Source: Durusdinium trenchii (taxonomy: Eukaryota > Sar > Dinophyceae > Suessiales > Symbiodiniaceae). Taken from it: DNA of 64,000 nt. Positions within the stretch are counted from its first letter, which is position 1, and each line of letters begins with the position of its first letter. The stretch is taken from positions 174,607 through 238,606 of the forward strand of contig CAXAMN010025706.1 of assembly GCA_963970005.1 (NCBI GenBank), in the 5' to 3' direction. Under the pieces are notes generated by a model. It was given only the letters and a program-made list of their open reading frames with translations, searched no databases and was not told the origin of the DNA. This document shows, in pieces, positions 63,221 through 64,000 of this stretch. A program made the translations under genes and the position numbers.

Positions 63221-64000
63221 TCCAAAAAAAATAAGAAACTCATCAAAATCATGTTTGGTACATTTTGGCTATAAAACACCGCTCCTGTGCAGGAAAATAA
63301 ACTTAGCATGCCCCAAAAGTCGCGCATTCTAAGTTCTAGGGGTGTTTTGAAAAAAAAGTGTAAAAACACAATTTTTTTCACAGGCCCAAACAACTTAGAA
63401 GCAGTGCAACACAACCATCATTTGCAAACAAGTGCGACTGGGGCTTTTGATTTTGGAATGCCTCTGGGCAAACTTGCGTGTTTTCAAAAACAGTAGGCAA
63501 ACTTAGAATCACCAGTCAGTGGCTACAATTGAGAGTTGTTGCTTACCCACAGACTGTGTGGAAGAGAAACGCATATTAGCGATTTGGGAGTGAAAAAACA
63601 TTGAACTGAAATAGTGTTCTACAAACAATTGCATTCAACAAATGAAAACAAAGTGAAACATAGTGCTTTGAGCTCGTTCCTTTCATTTTCTTTAGTATTT
63701 GTCGATATTTGAAGGGCAAAGAAAGGAACTTGAAAGGAAAATGAAGCCAACATGGAGGGAAATCAAAGGAAATTCAATGACACTACTCTTTTTTTCTCCT
63801 AAATCACAACTTTTACACTTGTTTTTTTTCACTCCTAAATCATTGTCGTCACTGTTTTTGAAAGAACATTGGAGAACTCAAAAGGACTTTGAAGGAAATG
63901 AAAGGAACATGAAAAGAACAAAGGCAAATTAAAGAAAACTGCAGGAAATTCAAGAGCATCATATTTTTTCACTCTTAAATGTTTTTTTTCTTTTTTTTTT
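63221..64000. other. Low-complexity A- and T-tract sequence
   Basis: Repeated TTTTTTTCACTCCTAAAT and GAAAGGAA-type motifs (about 63660-63990). No gene supported. Confidence 0.5.

Noticed and set aside
1-64000. Dinoflagellate spliced-leader gene
   Set aside because: I looked for the conserved leader ending in TTTGGCTCAAG and did not find a convincing copy on either strand.

Overview
The window looks like nuclear DNA of a dinoflagellate, most likely a symbiodiniacean-type genome (inference). Base composition is moderate. Genes are split into small exons with introns of roughly 100-340 bp, and several modelled introns start with GC or possibly GA instead of GT. Almost every convincing coding stretch lies on the minus strand, and short dispersed repeats lie between and inside genes. 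I saw no bacterial operon, CRISPR array, rRNA or confident tRNA.

Layout. 1-2.4 kb: a decayed minus-strand ubiquitin-protease (USP) copy between two very AT-rich blocks. 2.4-8.1 kb: duplications, CCTAGTAG-type repeats and min-strand exons without a name. 8.5-11.5 kb: the best host gene, a complete three-exon DIS3L2-type 3'-5' exoribonuclease (876 residues in my model). 11.6-26.4 kb: unnamed minus-strand exon groups (notably 16.0-17.3 and 20.2-22.2 kb), repeats and a 400-N gap. 27.5-29.5 kb: a JmjC/cupin-like gene with a clear start, plus further exons. 31.3-33.0 kb: more exons. 34.2-35.1 kb: a 21-bp minisatellite. 38.7-40.7 kb: a multi-exon protein kinase with a DFN motif. 41-50.5 kb: minus-strand exons including a class-3-lipase-like gene. 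52.6-53.7 kb: a mosaic of simple repeats.

54.0-61.6 kb, plus strand: a Ty1/copia retrotransposon with identical 119-bp LTRs, a primer-binding site resembling initiator-Met tRNA complements, gag-protease, and integrase-RT-RNase H. Between protease and integrase it carries unusual cargo: a SAP-like plus ExoX-C-like ORF, PCNA-box-like motifs, and a domain with motifs reminiscent of C5-cytosine methyltransferases. This is the most interesting part of the window. The reading frame changes along the cargo, so the copy is either damaged or uses recoding. Minus-strand host exons resume at about 62.1 kb.

Exon models were read by eye from reading frames and splice-site context. Names are given only where diagnostic motifs are visible; many exons remain unnamed. 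RNA-seq and profile searches would settle most of the low-confidence entries.
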